From contig SUZL01000001.1 of assembly GCA_015059925.1 (NCBI GenBank), positions 362,093 through 426,092 on the forward strand: a stretch of DNA of 64,000 nt, in the 5' to 3' direction. Positions 42,128 to 50,843 of this stretch are shown piece after piece; the first letter of the stretch is position 1, and each line of letters begins with the position of its first letter. Both the position numbers and the translations under genes were made by a program. Under the pieces are notes generated by a model. That model saw only the letters and a list, made by a program, of their open reading frames with translations. It made no database searches and was not told where the DNA came from. The stretch comes from Rikenellaceae bacterium (lineage in GTDB: Bacteria; Bacteroidota; Bacteroidia; Bacteroidales; Rikenellaceae).

Positions 42128-43399
42128 CTACACGAAGAGGCTTCCGATGAGCAGGTAGGTCGCAACCGAGCAGATGGTCAGCACCAATCCCACAGCCGAC
42201 TCATAGGGAATCATCTTCAGGCGATCCTTGATACCCATCTCCACCGCGCCTCCCGTTGCGTGGAAGAACGATCCGTGCGGCAGATGATCCAGCACCGTCG
42301 ATCCGACATTCACCATCGCAGCACCCCACACAGCCGCCACGCCCGAGGCTAAGATAGCCTCCGAGAATGAGGCCGAGGCGATGGTTGCACCGGCCGTTGT
42401 CGAGGCCGTAGCTGCCGACATCGCGATTCCCGACAAGGGGGCCAACAACACGCGCGCCGACTCGCCACTGCCCAATGCCGCGATCAGCATATCGGTAAGC
42501 GTCGAGGCCTTGATAATTCCCGCAATAGCACCCGTACTGACCAAAAGTACGGCCACCACCGACATCTTCTCCAATCCGTAACTCACGCACTCGGCCGTAC
42601 GTCGCCACTGTCGCGTAGCGATGATCCCCACAACACCACCTACGGGCAGTGCAATAAGCGGATCGATGGCCACACCTGCCACAGGTCGTAACATCAGCAG
42701 GGCCATAACCACCACAGGGCCTGCGATACTCGCCCCGAACGATGGCAACGACTGCTCCTCGACTCTCTGCTCAACACGCGCCATAGCCACATCGTGTTTC
42801 ATCCTTCGTGCAAGCAGTGGCAGAATTAGATACACCGTAACAAATAATCCGACAACTGCCGCCGCCACGTTGGCCAACATCACCGACGAGAGTGGCGCAC
42901 CGAAATTCTCGGCCGCAATGATTGTATTGGGGTTGGGCGAGATGATATTTCCGCACTTACCTCCGCCAATCATAGCCAGCAGCACGCCAAAGCGCGACAC
43001 GCCCACGCGCTCCGAGATGATTATCGCAATCGGCGCAACGGTAATCACCGCCACGTCAATAAATACTCCTACGGCCGTTAGCAGCATCGTCGCTAACGCC
43101 AATGCCAAAAAGACGTGCCGCTCGCCCAGACGATTTACAATCGTGTGCGAGATAGATGCCGCCGCACCCGTCTTGATAAGCACGCCCGAGAGGACTCCTG
43201 CCGCGATGATGCGGATAATGGCAGGCGTAATATCCTTCACGCCCGAGATCATATTGGCCACCGTCGCATCCAATCCCATTCCTCCCATAAGACCGCCCAC
43301 AACGGCACCCAGCAACAGACTATATACGGGCGAAAATCGCCTCACAATAAGCACAATGGCCACGACCAAGCCTACAACAGCTCCTAATGCAGAATTCAT
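42128..43399 (-). CDS. GntP family permease
   Basis: The 423-residue, roughly 12-helix protein has GntP-family segments (GGGKCGNIISPNPNTIIAAENFGAP, LLAPLSGIAMSAATASTTAG, VNVGSTVLDHLPHGSFFHATGG). The family carries gluconate, glycerate and related sugar acids. It follows the glycerate kinase gene by 5 bases, so glycerate is the best substrate guess. Confidence 0.9.
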   Translation of the reverse strand: MNSALGAVVGLVVAIVLIVRRFSPVYSLLLGAVVGGLMGGMGLDATVANMISGVKDITPAIIRIIAAGVLSGVLIKTGAAASISHTIVNRLGERHVFLALALATMLLTAVGVFIDVAVITVAPIAIIISERVGVSRFGVLLAMIGGGKCGNIISPNPNTIIAAENFGAPLSSVMLANVAAAVVGLFVTVYLILPLLARRMKHDVAMARVEQRVEEQSLPSFGASIAGPVVVMALLMLRPVAGVAIDPLIALPVGGVVGIIATRQWRRTAECVSYGLEKMSVVAVLLVSTGAIAGIIKASTLTDMLIAALGSGESARVLLAPLSGIAMSAATASTTAGATIASASFSEAILASGVAAVWGAAMVNVGSTVLDHLPHGSFFHATGGAVEMGIKDRLKMIPYESAVGLVLTICSVATYLLIGSLFV

Positions 43400-43404
43400 A
43401 AAAC

Positions 43405-44544
43405 CTATTTTATATTCAACATTCTACCTATCTGCCGCGCCGTGCGCTCCACATTTGCGGCCGCCACATCTTGTCGCATCGCCTCCTGCAGCGTCATCGG
43501 ACCGGATACGATTGGCAGTATCGCCGCGAAATCACTCTCGCTTAGCTCCTCGCACCATCGCACCCCACCGCCAATGGCTATGCAGGGAATACCCTCTCGC
43601 CGAGCAGCCGACAGCACACCGCTCGGAGCCTTGCCCATAACGGTCTGCGCATCCAATCGGCCCTCGCCCGTAATGACAAGGTCGCTGCCTGCGATTATTT
43701 CGTCAAAGCGCATCGCGCCCAACACCATCTCGATGCCTCGCTCCAGCCTCGCACCAAGCAGAGCCTTGAAGCCTCCGCCCAATCCGCCAGCCGCGCCCGC
43801 GCCCTGAAGCGTTGCCACATCCTCACCGTTATGCCGCTTGACTACCTCGGCAAAGAGTCGTAAGCCGCGATCCAACTGTTCAACCATCTCTACGTCAGCA
43901 CCCTTCTGCGGCGCAAAGACGTATGCCGCGCCCTCGGGGCCATAGAGCGGATTTGTAACATCACACGCCACGATAAACTCCGACTCGCGAAGGCCATCCA
44001 TCACCCCACTCTCATCGATCGACGCAATCCGTTGCAGGCACTCTCCGCCGCCCTCGATCTCACGCCCCTCGCTATCGAGAAAACGGAAACCCAGCGCTCG
44101 GAGCATTCCCACGCCCGCATCGTTTGTAGCACTTCCGCCTATTCCGATCAAAAACTTTCGGCAGCCTCGGCCCAGCGCATCGAGAATCATCTGGCCCGTG
44201 CCATAGGTTGTCGTCTTCAGCGGATTGCGCTCATCGGCACGGAGCAGGGGCAGACCACTTGCGGCCGACATCTCCATAACGGCCGTCCTGCCGCCATCGA
44301 TAATTCCGTAGCGAGCCACGATGGGACGCATCAGCGGATCGGCCACCTCAACGCTGACATACTCACCCTGCAGAGTCTCCACCAGCGCCTCGACCGTGCC
44401 CTCGCCACCATCGGCTATGCTCACCTTGCGCACTTCACACTGCGGCTGCTCACTCACAAAGCCACGCTCGAAAGCCTCGGCCACCTCGGCCGAGGAGAGC
44501 GAACCCTTGAACGAATCTACTGCTATTGTTATCTTTTTTACCAT
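43405..44544 (-). CDS. Glycerate 2-kinase (GarK/GlxK family)
   Basis: The 379-residue protein starts ITIAVDSFKGSLSSAEVAEAFERG and has GIGGSATNDAGVGMLRALGF, GGGFKALLGARLERGIEMVL and ITGEGRLDAQTVMGKAP, the type 1 glycerate kinase signatures. It phosphorylates glycerate, usually to 2-phosphoglycerate, feeding glycolysis. With the GntP permease it forms a two-gene glycerate uptake operon under the promoter at 44588-44619. Confidence 0.94.
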   Translation of the reverse strand: MVKKITIAVDSFKGSLSSAEVAEAFERGFVSEQPQCEVRKVSIADGGEGTVEALVETLQGEYVSVEVADPLMRPIVARYGIIDGGRTAVMEMSAASGLPLLRADERNPLKTTTYGTGQMILDALGRGCRKFLIGIGGSATNDAGVGMLRALGFRFLDSEGREIEGGGECLQRIASIDESGVMDGLRESEFIVACDVTNPLYGPEGAAYVFAPQKGADVEMVEQLDRGLRLFAEVVKRHNGEDVATLQGAGAAGGLGGGFKALLGARLERGIEMVLGAMRFDEIIAGSDLVITGEGRLDAQTVMGKAPSGVLSAARREGIPCIAIGGGVRWCEELSESDFAAILPIVSGPMTLQEAMRQDVAAANVERTARQIGRMLNIK

Positions 44545-44587
44545 TGGACTTCGGTTTTATTGCGGCTCGCGAAAATTGAGCCACTAC

Positions 44588-44619
44588 CAAAATTACAAAA
44601 AAAAACATCATCCTGCAAA
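44588..44619 (-). promoter_or_regulatory. Promoter of glycerate kinase-GntP operon
   Basis: On the minus strand TTTTG (from 44620), 20 bases, then TAATTTTG (44595-44588). The start codon lies 43 bases downstream. Confidence 0.65.
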
Positions 44620-44723
44620 AACGGGACACTATTTTCCCTTTTTCACCACTCATCCCCAATATCCGCACCACAGCCGATCGCAGAAAAAAAAGATTTTACC
44701 ACGAATTAATTAATAAAAAATCC

Positions 44724-44731
44724 TAACTTTG
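44724..44731 (+). promoter_or_regulatory. -7 box before GH92 gene
   Basis: TAACTTTG matches TAnnTTTG, 26 bases ahead of the ATG. No clear -33 TTTG at the right spacing. Confidence 0.4.
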
Positions 44732-44757
44732 TATAATTGGTATAAAAATGTCTTGAT

Positions 44758-46935
44758 ATGAAATTCATTCATTCCCTCATTCTGGCAGCTGCTGCCTTCG
44801 CGTTTGCAGCCTGCTCTTCATCACCCCAACTCACCTCGTACGTCGATCCCAAGATCGGCACGGGCGATCACGGCCACGTCTTCGTCGGTGCCAACGTACC
44901 CTTCGGTATGGTGCAGGTCGGTCCAACAAGCATCCCGCAGGAGTGGGACTGGTGCTCGGGCTACCACGCCAGCGACTCGACACTGATCGGTTTCTCGCAC
45001 ACCCACCTCTCGGGTACGGGTATTGGCGATCTGTTCGACGTTACGATTATGCCTGTCGTGGGCGAGGTTACCTACTCGCGTGGCGATGGCGTTGATCCCG
45101 CAAGCGGAATGTGGTCATTTGCCGACCGCTCGCAGGAGATCGCGCGCCCGGGCTACTACTCTGTTCCCGTTATGCGCTACGGCATTAAGGCCGAGATGAG
45201 CGCCACCTCGCGCGTAGGCTACCACCGCTACACCTTCCCCGCAAGTGCGGAGGCTGCCCTCGTTATCGACCTCCAGAACGGAGGCTGCTGGGACAGCGTC
45301 AAGGAGAGTTCGATGCAGGTCGTTGGCGAAAACCGCATCGAGGGCTATCGCTACTCGTCGGGCTGGGCCAACAACCAGAAGGTCTATTTCGTGGCGGAGT
45401 TCTCGCGCCCGTTCGAGAGTTTCGAGATAAAGAACACACACTACGGTCGCGCCAACTTCACCACCTCAGCCAATGAGCAGATCCTGCTCAAGGTGGCTCT
45501 CTCGCCCGTCAGCATCGAGGGAGCGCGTGCCAATATGGCCGCCGAGATGCCCGCGTGGCCCTCGATTGAGCAGGTGGCCGAGCAGGCCAACGAGCGCTGG
45601 GAGGCCGAACTTCAGAAGGCCCGCATCGAGAGCGAGGATGAGAGCGTGAAGCGCATCTTCTACACCGCTCTGTATCACACGATGATCGCCCCCTCGGAGT
45701 TCTGCGACGTGGATGGAGCCTATCGCGGTGCCGACGGCGAGGTACACCCCAACCCCGGCCACACGACCTACACCACCTACTCGCTCTGGGACACCTATCG
45801 TGCCGCTATGCCTCTGCTTTCGATTCTCCATCCCGAGAAGATGAACGGCATAATCAACACTATGCTCAACATCCACGACGAGCAGGGCCGCCTGCCCGTA
45901 TGGCATCTGTGGGGCAACGAGACCGACTGTATGGTTGGTAATCCGGGCGTTATCTCGGTTGCCGACGCAGTGGTAAAGGGCGATACGGGCATCGACAAGG
46001 AGCGCGCCTATCGTGCAATCCGCTCCACCTCGATGAACGAAGGTCGCGGCAATGGTCTGCGTATGGAGTACGGCTACATCCCCTTCGATAAGATGACAAC
46101 CCAATCCGTCGCTTTCGATATGGAGTACGCCATCGCCGATGCCGCAGCTGCCGCAGCCGCTCGCGCCGTGGGCAACGAGGAGGATGCCCGCTACTTCGAG
46201 AATCGCAGCCACTCCTATCGCAACTACTTCGACCCGTCGGTCGGCTTTATCCGTCCGCGCAACAGCAAGGGCGAGTGGCGCGAGCCGTTCGACCCCTTCC
46301 ACTCGGACCACAACGCCGACGACTACTGCGAGGGCAATGCTTGGCAATACACTTGGCTCGTGCCGCACGATTGGCAGGGGCTGGCCGAGTGCTTCGGCTC
46401 ACGCGAGGCTATGATCGAGAAGCTCGATTCACTCTTCACGATCAGTTCGGAGGTTACGGGCGAGCGCAAGTCGTCGGATATCTCGGGCCTTATCGGTCAG
46501 TATGCTCACGGCAACGAGCCCAGCCACCACACACTCTACCTCTACGCTATGGCAGCCGAGCCGTGGAAGTGCGCCGACAAGGTGCGCGAGGTACTCTCGA
46601 CACTCTACTTCGATGGCGAGGCGGGTCTGTCGGGCAACGAGGATGTGGGACAGATGTCGGCGTGGTATGTGATGTCGGCACTCGGATTCTACGAGGTTGA
46701 GCCCGCATCGGCGCGCTACTGGTTTGGCTCGCCCATCATCTCGGAGGCTACGCTGCAACTTAAAGGCGGGCAGATGCACATCATCGTGGAGAACAACTCG
46801 GCCGAGAATCGTTACATCCAGCGCATCTGGCTCAATGGCAAGGAGTATCGCCAGCCTTGGATCTCGCACGCCGATCTCACCGCCGGAGGCGAGCTTCGCA
46901 TTGAGATGGGCACAGAGAAGAGACTTTGGTATTAA
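44758..46935 (+). CDS. GH92 alpha-mannosidase lipoprotein
   Basis: The 725-residue lipoprotein (FAACSSS, Cys19) starts its catalytic part with SYVDPKIGTGDHGHVFVGANVPFG. It contains GFSHTHLSGTGIGD, VWHLWGNETDCMVGNPG and a C-terminal GNEPSHHTLYLYAMA and GLSGNEDVGQMSAWYVMSALGFYEV. These are GH92 signatures, with the NED acid residues in the last block. GH92 enzymes are calcium-dependent exo-alpha-mannosidases cutting 1,2-, 1,3- or other linkages of N-glycans and mannans. Linkage cannot be read. The esterase gene follows by 21 bases. Confidence 0.94.
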   Translation: MKFIHSLILAAAAFAFAACSSSPQLTSYVDPKIGTGDHGHVFVGANVPFGMVQVGPTSIPQEWDWCSGYHASDSTLIGFSHTHLSGTGIGDLFDVTIMPVVGEVTYSRGDGVDPASGMWSFADRSQEIARPGYYSVPVMRYGIKAEMSATSRVGYHRYTFPASAEAALVIDLQNGGCWDSVKESSMQVVGENRIEGYRYSSGWANNQKVYFVAEFSRPFESFEIKNTHYGRANFTTSANEQILLKVALSPVSIEGARANMAAEMPAWPSIEQVAEQANERWEAELQKARIESEDESVKRIFYTALYHTMIAPSEFCDVDGAYRGADGEVHPNPGHTTYTTYSLWDTYRAAMPLLSILHPEKMNGIINTMLNIHDEQGRLPVWHLWGNETDCMVGNPGVISVADAVVKGDTGIDKERAYRAIRSTSMNEGRGNGLRMEYGYIPFDKMTTQSVAFDMEYAIADAAAAAAARAVGNEEDARYFENRSHSYRNYFDPSVGFIRPRNSKGEWREPFDPFHSDHNADDYCEGNAWQYTWLVPHDWQGLAECFGSREAMIEKLDSLFTISSEVTGERKSSDISGLIGQYAHGNEPSHHTLYLYAMAAEPWKCADKVREVLSTLYFDGEAGLSGNEDVGQMSAWYVMSALGFYEVEPASARYWFGSPIISEATLQLKGGQMHIIVENNSAENRYIQRIWLNGKEYRQPWISHADLTAGGELRIEMGTEKRLWY

Positions 46936-46956
46936 AACAACAAAACCTTCCCAAAT

Positions 46957-48624
46957 ATGAAAAAGTATCTATTATCAGCATTGGCACTGATGGTGTCGCT
47001 GGTGGCCGTAGCTCAGCCTCAGCAGCAGAGCAATCCTCTGCCCAAAAATGTGGCTTACAACACCCGTTCGATGGGTGGCTCACAGGATGTAGGCCGCTCG
47101 TTCAACAACTCACCCACCTTCTTTATCTACCCCGACTCGCCACTTAACGAGGAAGCTGCGAAGGCTCTTGTTGTGGAACTTGGCGTAGATAAGGTTGCCG
47201 AGCAGACTCACGCCTCAACCTTTGTGATCAACCCCGTCGGCGAGAAGTACGACAACAAGGCCGACTTCGAGGCCTTCGTTGAGCTCTACAATCGCGCCCG
47301 CTCGGGTAATCTGAAGGTTATCGGTATCGGCAATGGAGCGACGTTCGTAAATACGGCTCTCGCTGCAACGGACGCAGCCGGCCACATTGCAGGTATCCTT
47401 ACCATCGGTGGCAAGACGTTCAAGGCCCCCGCCTCATCGTACGGCGTTCCCGCCTACGTTGCCGGCAAGACGGCCAAGAGCGTAGCCAAGCCCTACATCG
47501 CAATCAACAAAGCCACGAAGGATGGCAACCGCTACACCAACGCCGAGGAGCCACTGCTCTGCGTTGTTGTGAACGAGAATACGGCGGCACAGCTGGGCGA
47601 GATCTTCAGCGATGCGTGGGCCGAGGTGCTGGGCAAGAATTTCCGCTACAACAACTACAAACACACCCACTACGAGGGTATGAAATACGGCGAGTACGGC
47701 CCGGGCGAGCTGGAGCCCTACACCGATTGGGAGGCTCTCGGAATCAAGCGCAACGTCGTTATCACCGAGCAGCGTCAGGGCCTGCCTTGGCTCTGGTACG
47801 AGTATTGGCCCGAGGAGCTGATGGAGGGCGCACCCGCAAAGAGCGTTCCCGTGATGGTGCTGCTGCACGGCAATGCGAACGATCCCCGCACGCAGGCCGA
47901 GACTTCGGGATTCATTCAGGTGGCTGGCAAGGAGCGCTTCTTCGTCGTTGAGATGGAGTGGCAGGGCAGCCGCAACTACGGCGCTATGGGACACGACGGC
48001 GTGGAGCAGGTACTCTACCAGCTCTTGGCCAAATATCCCCAGCTCGATCCTTCGCGCATCTACGCCGAGGGTCTGTCGGCAGGCTCGATGACCGCTACGG
48101 CGCTCGGTATCAAGAAGTCGCACCTGTTTGCTGCCGTTGGAGGCCACTCGGGCGGTATCTTCAAGGGTGCGCGTGGACTCTTCTCCAACTTCGATGCTAT
48201 GTGGGACGAGGCTACGCAGAAACGTGGCGCTGTGGAGATGCCCTACTGCTCGGTTATCGGCACGGCCGACACGACGGTGCCCTACTTCACTCCCGATAAC
48301 TACAAGGACAACAGCTACCTCAACGCGTGGAACACCTACCAGCAGATGAACGGTATGCCCGTTGTGATGGATCTTAATTTCGACGTTGATCCCATCTTCG
48401 GCTTCGAGCTTAAGGATCGCCACGCCATCAAGACCAACAAGGGCGAGGGCATCCGTATGGAGATCGGCCAGCAGTATAAGGGCGAGAAGCCGCTGATCTG
48501 TATCGTCGCCGTTATGGACTACGGCCACTGGAACTTTATGCCTACGGCACAGGTTATGTGGGACTACTTCAAACAATTCTCCCGCGACCCCGAAACCAAA
48601 CAACTCATCTACAACGGTAAGTAA
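46957..48624 (+). CDS. Secreted alpha/beta hydrolase (PHB-depolymerase/CE1-like esterase)
   Basis: The 555-residue protein has a signal peptide (VSLVAVAQ near 23). An N-terminal unknown domain of about 250 residues precedes an alpha/beta hydrolase. The oxyanion region is VMVLLHGNANDPRTQ, the nucleophile sits in GLSAGSMTATALG, the acid in IGTADTTVPYF and the His in MDYGHWNF. This pattern is that of LpqC/PHB-depolymerase-like esterases. It may remove ester groups from glycans handled by the GH92 enzyme upstream. Substrate unknown. Confidence 0.78.
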   Translation: MKKYLLSALALMVSLVAVAQPQQQSNPLPKNVAYNTRSMGGSQDVGRSFNNSPTFFIYPDSPLNEEAAKALVVELGVDKVAEQTHASTFVINPVGEKYDNKADFEAFVELYNRARSGNLKVIGIGNGATFVNTALAATDAAGHIAGILTIGGKTFKAPASSYGVPAYVAGKTAKSVAKPYIAINKATKDGNRYTNAEEPLLCVVVNENTAAQLGEIFSDAWAEVLGKNFRYNNYKHTHYEGMKYGEYGPGELEPYTDWEALGIKRNVVITEQRQGLPWLWYEYWPEELMEGAPAKSVPVMVLLHGNANDPRTQAETSGFIQVAGKERFFVVEMEWQGSRNYGAMGHDGVEQVLYQLLAKYPQLDPSRIYAEGLSAGSMTATALGIKKSHLFAAVGGHSGGIFKGARGLFSNFDAMWDEATQKRGAVEMPYCSVIGTADTTVPYFTPDNYKDNSYLNAWNTYQQMNGMPVVMDLNFDVDPIFGFELKDRHAIKTNKGEGIRMEIGQQYKGEKPLICIVAVMDYGHWNFMPTAQVMWDYFKQFSRDPETKQLIYNGK

Positions 48625-48646
48625 CCGAAAATTCAAATAGTCCACA

Positions 48647-48684
48647 ACCCGGGCCGGAGGCAAAGCACTTCGGCTCGGGTTTTT
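48647..48684 (+). terminator. Terminator after the esterase gene
   Basis: A 12-bp stem (acccgggccgga / ttcggctcgggt, two G-T pairs) with a 10-base loop and T5. Confidence 0.7.
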
Positions 48685-48940
48685 GTTTGGGGGTAATGGG
48701 TGAAAAAGCGTTGTGGGCGAATGTGATTTGGGATAATCGGGTGTTTTCGACTTATTTTAGCGATGTAGAAAAGTTACAATTTCTGGCCGTGAAAGTAAAA
48801 ATTTTAAGATTTTTTACTTAACTTTATGACCAAATAATTATATTTTATGCTACATAAATAGTGAATTTTGCTTGTGGCAGAAGAGAAATTAACCCAAAAC
48901 CGCTACTACGCAAACAAATCTAACCTAAAACTTCCATAAT
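48685..48940. other. AT-rich intergenic leader, no gene seen
   Basis: No coding pattern is seen between the terminator and the next start. A TAACTTTA element at 48818-48825 is close to a -7 box but lacks a proper -33 partner. The rest is AT-rich leader sequence. Confidence 0.4.
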
Positions 48941-50818
48941 ATGAAATCCATTGCCAGAATCCTTGCTACGTTCATTTTGCTCGTGGCAGCGTTTACGCCT
49001 CAGCAGATGCAGGCGCAATCGAATTACAAAAATTTCAAGGTGGCGATTTACACGCGCGCCTATGAGGTGCAGAAGATGACCGACCGCGAGTGGTTGGAAT
49101 CGACGTGGAAGACCATCTCAAATCAGGTGAAGGTCGATAAGATCTATCTTGAGACTCACCGCGACCTGCTCATTATCAAGAAGGATGAGATGAAGAAGAT
49201 CATCAAGTTCTTCAAGGATCAGGGCATCGAGGTGGCTGGCGGTATCACCTACACCATCGACGAGAGCAACGACTTCGAGACCTTCTGCTACACCGACCCC
49301 AAGGAGCGTGCGTTGGCGCAGGAGATCATCGAGCTCTCGGCAAGTCTCTTCGACGAGGTTATCCTCGACGACTTCTTCTTCACCGACTGCAAATGCGATC
49401 TCTGCGTCGAGGCCAAGGGCGACCGCACTTGGACCGAGTACCGTCTGGAGTTGATGAACGAGGCGGCCGAGAATGTTATCTTGAAGCCCGCCAAGAAGGT
49501 CAATCCCAACGTGAAGGTGATTATCAAGTACCCCAACTGGTACGACCACTTCCAAGGCCTCGGATTCGATCTGGAGAATGGTCCGAGAGTATTCGACGGC
49601 GTATATACAGGCACCGAGACACGCGACGCTGTGCGTAGCAACCAGCACCTGCAGCCCTATTTGGGTTATCTGGTATGGCGTTACTACAACAATCTGGCAC
49701 CGGGCCGCAATGGTGGCGGCTGGGTTGATACGGGCGGTATGCGTACCATCGACCGATACAGCGAGCAGCTCTGGATCACGATGTTCGCAAAGGCTCCCGA
49801 GATTACTCTGTTCGACTATCGCCAGATGCTCTACCCCTTGCGCGAGAGCCATCGCGCCGCTTGGCAGGGACAGGGCACGAGCTTCGATTTCGATAAGATG
49901 ATGCAGCCCGTCAAGCTCCACAACGAAACTGTTACCCCCACCACGCTGGCACGCGCTGCGGGTTACAGCCTCGAGGTTGTCGATGAGGCCATCGGCTTCT
50001 TGGGTGAGCCTATGGGAATCAAGAGCTACAAGCCCTACCACTCAACGGGCGAGGACTTCTTGCAGAACTACTTTGGTATGATCGGTATCCCGATGGATCT
50101 TGTGCCAGAGTTCCCCGCCGACGAGGATTTCATCATCCTGACCGAGCAGGCGAAGGCCGACAAGGATATTGTTGCCAAGATCCAGAAGCAGTTGCAGGCG
50201 GGTAAGGATGTGATGATCACTTCGGGCCTGCTGCGCGCACTTCAGGGCAAGGGTATCGAGAAGATCGTCGATCTGGAGTACACCGACCGCAAGGCGCTGA
50301 TCAACGAGGTGATGTTCTCGGGTCAGATCATCCCCACCAAGAAACCGATCCTGATGCAGCAGGTGCAGTATCAGACCAACGACTCGTGGGAGGTGATCTC
50401 GGGTATGGATGCAGGTCTGGGATGGCCGCTCATCCACCGAGGCAACTTCTCGAAGGGTAATCTCTACCTCTTCGTCGTGCCCGACAACTTCGCCGATCTG
50501 TACAATCTGCCCGATGCAGCGCTCAATAGAATCCGCGATCTGGTGAGCGCCCGCACGCTGCCCTACACGATCGAGGGCCCGAACAACGTGAGTCTGTACG
50601 TTTACGACAACAACACCATCGTTGTGGAGTCGTTCCACGACAAGGAGATCACCATCAACGTCGTTGCCGCTCCCTCGGCAAAGAACTCGGCCAAGGATAT
50701 GCTCTCGGGCGAGGTTATCAGTGGCGAGAAGCGAGCAGCTGTGTATCGTACGCCCGAGAAGGTGGCTTACGCAGTAAATCTTAAGCCGCACTCGTACAAG
50801 GTGATACGTTTTGAGTAA
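48941..50818 (+). CDS. Unrecognised secreted protein with GH42-like architecture
   Basis: The 625-residue protein has a signal peptide (QMQAQS near 26). Residues about 30-330 alternate strands and helices like a TIM barrel (FKVAIYTRAYEV, DKIYLETHRDLLII, GIEVAGGITYTID). The acidic-cysteine motif EVILDDFFFTDCKCDLC and then VKVIIKYPNWYDHF, FDGVYTGTET follow. Residues about 370-470 look like a GATase-like domain (GIPMDLVPEFPADEDFIIL, DVMITSGLLRAL), and a small beta domain ends it. This order recalls GH42 beta-galactosidases. It is cotranscribed with the GH9 gene 25 bases downstream. A glycosidase role is inferred, not shown. Confidence 0.6.
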   Translation: MKSIARILATFILLVAAFTPQQMQAQSNYKNFKVAIYTRAYEVQKMTDREWLESTWKTISNQVKVDKIYLETHRDLLIIKKDEMKKIIKFFKDQGIEVAGGITYTIDESNDFETFCYTDPKERALAQEIIELSASLFDEVILDDFFFTDCKCDLCVEAKGDRTWTEYRLELMNEAAENVILKPAKKVNPNVKVIIKYPNWYDHFQGLGFDLENGPRVFDGVYTGTETRDAVRSNQHLQPYLGYLVWRYYNNLAPGRNGGGWVDTGGMRTIDRYSEQLWITMFAKAPEITLFDYRQMLYPLRESHRAAWQGQGTSFDFDKMMQPVKLHNETVTPTTLARAAGYSLEVVDEAIGFLGEPMGIKSYKPYHSTGEDFLQNYFGMIGIPMDLVPEFPADEDFIILTEQAKADKDIVAKIQKQLQAGKDVMITSGLLRALQGKGIEKIVDLEYTDRKALINEVMFSGQIIPTKKPILMQQVQYQTNDSWEVISGMDAGLGWPLIHRGNFSKGNLYLFVVPDNFADLYNLPDAALNRIRDLVSARTLPYTIEGPNNVSLYVYDNNTIVVESFHDKEITINVVAAPSAKNSAKDMLSGEVISGEKRAAVYRTPEKVAYAVNLKPHSYKVIRFE

Positions 50819-50843
50819 GGAAAAGCAATAACACACATACACT

